Origin: Plantago major
Taxonomy: Eukaryota > Streptophyta > Magnoliopsida > Lamiales > Plantaginaceae
Assembly (NCBI GenBank): GCA_026545765.1
Contig: CM048843.1
Coordinates: 8,021,501 to 8,085,500 of the forward strand
DNA: 64,000 nt
Reading direction: 5' to 3'
Shown here: positions 62,345-64,000 of the stretch, piece by piece
Layout: each line of letters opens with the position of its first letter
Position numbering within the stretch: the stretch's first letter is position 1
The notes under the pieces: model-generated
What the model saw: only the letters and a program-made list of their open reading frames with translations
The model's database searches: none
Told to the model about the DNA's origin: nothing
Made by a program: the position numbers and the translations under genes

Positions 62345-64000
62345 ATAAATTGTTGAGGAAAGCTCAACTCATGCAAAATACCCTCTAAAGCTGTCCATTT
62401 GACTGTATCATAAGCTTTCTGAAGGTCCATCTGTAACATACATCTGGGAGTGCCTCCCTTTCTACTATATCCCCTGAGTAACTCATAAGACAAGAGAATA
62501 TGGTTATGTATCTGTTGTCCAGGTATGAACGCAGCTTGACTTTCATTCACCACTTTACCCAATACTTTACTTAATCGATTAGTAAGTATTTTGGAGATGA
62601 TCTTGTAAAGTGTCGTGCAACATGATATTGGTCGAAAATCTTTCACCTTAGTCGCAAATGCAATCTTAGGGATCAGAGTAACAACACTGCAATTGACCGC
62701 CATATACATCCGATTATGCATGAAAAATTCCTGAACAGCTCGAATTGTGTCCTCACCGACGATACTCCAAGCTGATTTAAAAAACTTTGCATTGTATCCA
62801 TCAATACCTGGAGCTTTCAGATCCCCGATTCCCTTTAATACCTCTGTAATCTCGATATTGGTTATCGGTGCGATTAGGGAATCCGCATCAGTATGTGAGA
62901 GCTGCGGTCCATCGCGCAAAACCTGTATATTGAGCCCCTGCAGCCTATTTGCCGATATACCCATAAGCTAGTTGTAGAATTCAAGTACTTCCTGTTCCAG
63001 TTCGTGTTGCGTTGAAACAAACTGTCCAGCCGATGTTTGTAGCTTTTTTATCCCAATATTTTGATTTTTTTGCTTTCAACGAGGCATGAAAATATGCATT
63101 GTTGCCATCCCCTAATCGCAACCAATCAATCTTGGATTTTTGTTGCAAAAGTTTCTCGTCCACCGCATTCCAATGTAACACTTCATTCGTACACACCTTC
63201 ACCCTTTCGATTAAGGTGGTATTCATCCTGTCATTGATAAGATCCCTCTGGGCGGCATTCAGCTGAAACCGGGCTGTGTTAAGCTTTTCTTTTATGCCAG
63301 AGAAGCGTTGTTGCAAGTTCCGGATAGTTGGTTGTAGACGTTGTAATTTACTCCATACTACAACCATAGCTCGTCCTACCATAGGAGCACGCCAATTGAG
63401 TTTAACTCGCTCTAGGAAATCGGATGAGTCCACCACTCCATTTATGAATCAGAATTGAGGCCGAAAGTGTTGTGTTGGGTCCCACATGCGCAGAACTAAC
63501 ATAGCATGATCGGAGATGCTTGGTGCTAGAATTTCCACCTGTACATGGCTATATGCTTGAAACCAACACAAGTTACCAAGAATTCGATCAATCCTAGAGT
63601 AAATAGGGTCTTGTATATGTTTATTGTGCCAAGTAAAATGGTCCCCAATACTGTCGAGATCATTTAAACCCACCGTATCCATCATATTGACAAGATCACA
63701 ATATTCAGAAGGATGTACCAAAGTCCCGCCAATTCTATCCTGTGCCGTCAAGACATTATTAAAATCCCCCATTAGTATCCAGTTCCCCTGAACTTGCTGA
63801 TTAATTCTCTCAACATCCTTCCATAACATACGTCGGTCCTCTAGCTGGTTTAGAGCATACACGGCAGTCAACCATGTAATAAGGTTTCCAGTCATGTCAT
63901 ATACTCCGCAATGTAAGAACGGTGAGCTTCCATTAATGAGCTTAACATCCACTTGTTTAGGGTCCCAAAGTATCCAGATCCTCCCATTCGGATGGTGATC
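62345..64000 (-). mobile_element. LINE fragment (endonuclease to mid-reverse transcriptase), runs off right edge
   Basis: On the minus strand from 64000: GRIWILWDPKQVDVKLING then ILMGDFNNVLTAQDRIGG and DSIGDHFTWHNK (endonuclease, to 63449). The linker region (63436-62981) has KIDWLRLGDGNNAYFHASLK. Reverse transcriptase follows: GIDGYNAKFFKSAW, TLIPKIAFATKVKDFRPISC, QAAFIPGQQIHNH and MDLQKAYDTVKWTAL. Similarity stops near 62345 before the catalytic FADD, so the 3' half is missing. There are frame changes near 63440 and 62975. It belongs to the same RNase H-less clade as 29710-34735. Confidence 0.88.

Overview
The window is nuclear DNA of a flowering plant, most likely a eudicot. The host genes have spliced exons with GT/AG borders and plant-type products: TAF4 with an RST domain, PHF5A/SF3b14b, a nuclear-encoded mitochondrial uS11, CK2 alpha, a plant SERF/zinc protein and a secreted glycine-rich protein. 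The intergenic space is AT-rich and full of plant transposons. I cannot name the species from the sequence.

Layout. 1-2595 (minus) is the 5' part of a TFIID subunit TAF4 gene that runs off the left edge. 2742-3680 holds a 5'-truncated LINE with exact target-site duplications, abutting a PIF/Harbinger-type MITE. 5028-5570 is a small two-exon plant gene. 6830-8049 is a non-autonomous Mutator-like element with a 9-bp target duplication, and 9000-9188 is a SINE. 11283-12394 is a small signal-anchor protein gene with an apparent 2-bp frameshift. 13084-15420 is PHF5A (minus) with a long 5'UTR intron. 16715-17693 is mitochondrial ribosomal protein S11 (NFD3-like, minus). The PHF5A promoter, 5'UTR exon and intron are copied several times upstream of the S11 gene (17.8-20.35 kb).

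From 21 to 29.3 kb there is a transposon-rich composite. A Stowaway MITE and two LTR-like pieces flank a segment carrying first-exon fragments of VDAC and HSP90, a 1.39-kb CACTA element, and two arrays of an 88-bp repeat built on TTGTCTAGTTTT. 29.7-34.7 kb is a near full-length but frameshifted LINE, interrupted in its endonuclease by a MITE. 35.4-36.6 kb is a Harbinger element nested inside a small MITE. 37.3-46.35 kb is a complete Athila-type Ty3/gypsy retrotransposon (minus) with a 5-bp target duplication, two LTRs, a primer site and a broken gag-pol. 46.45-49.6 kb is a second LINE family carrying an RNase H domain (minus). It abuts a Harbinger transposase pseudogene.

50.6-62.2 kb is genic again: a complete ten-exon CK2 alpha gene (plus, 333 aa), a SERF-family zinc protein (minus, 77 aa), a glycine-rich secreted protein (minus), and the first exon of a broken gene that resembles RIN13. 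A third LINE (minus) fills the right edge. The host genes are independent housekeeping or small-protein genes, not a pathway. The most unusual structures are the amplified PHF5A 5' region beside the S11 gene, the composite with captured first exons, and the mosaic differences between the two Athila LTRs.
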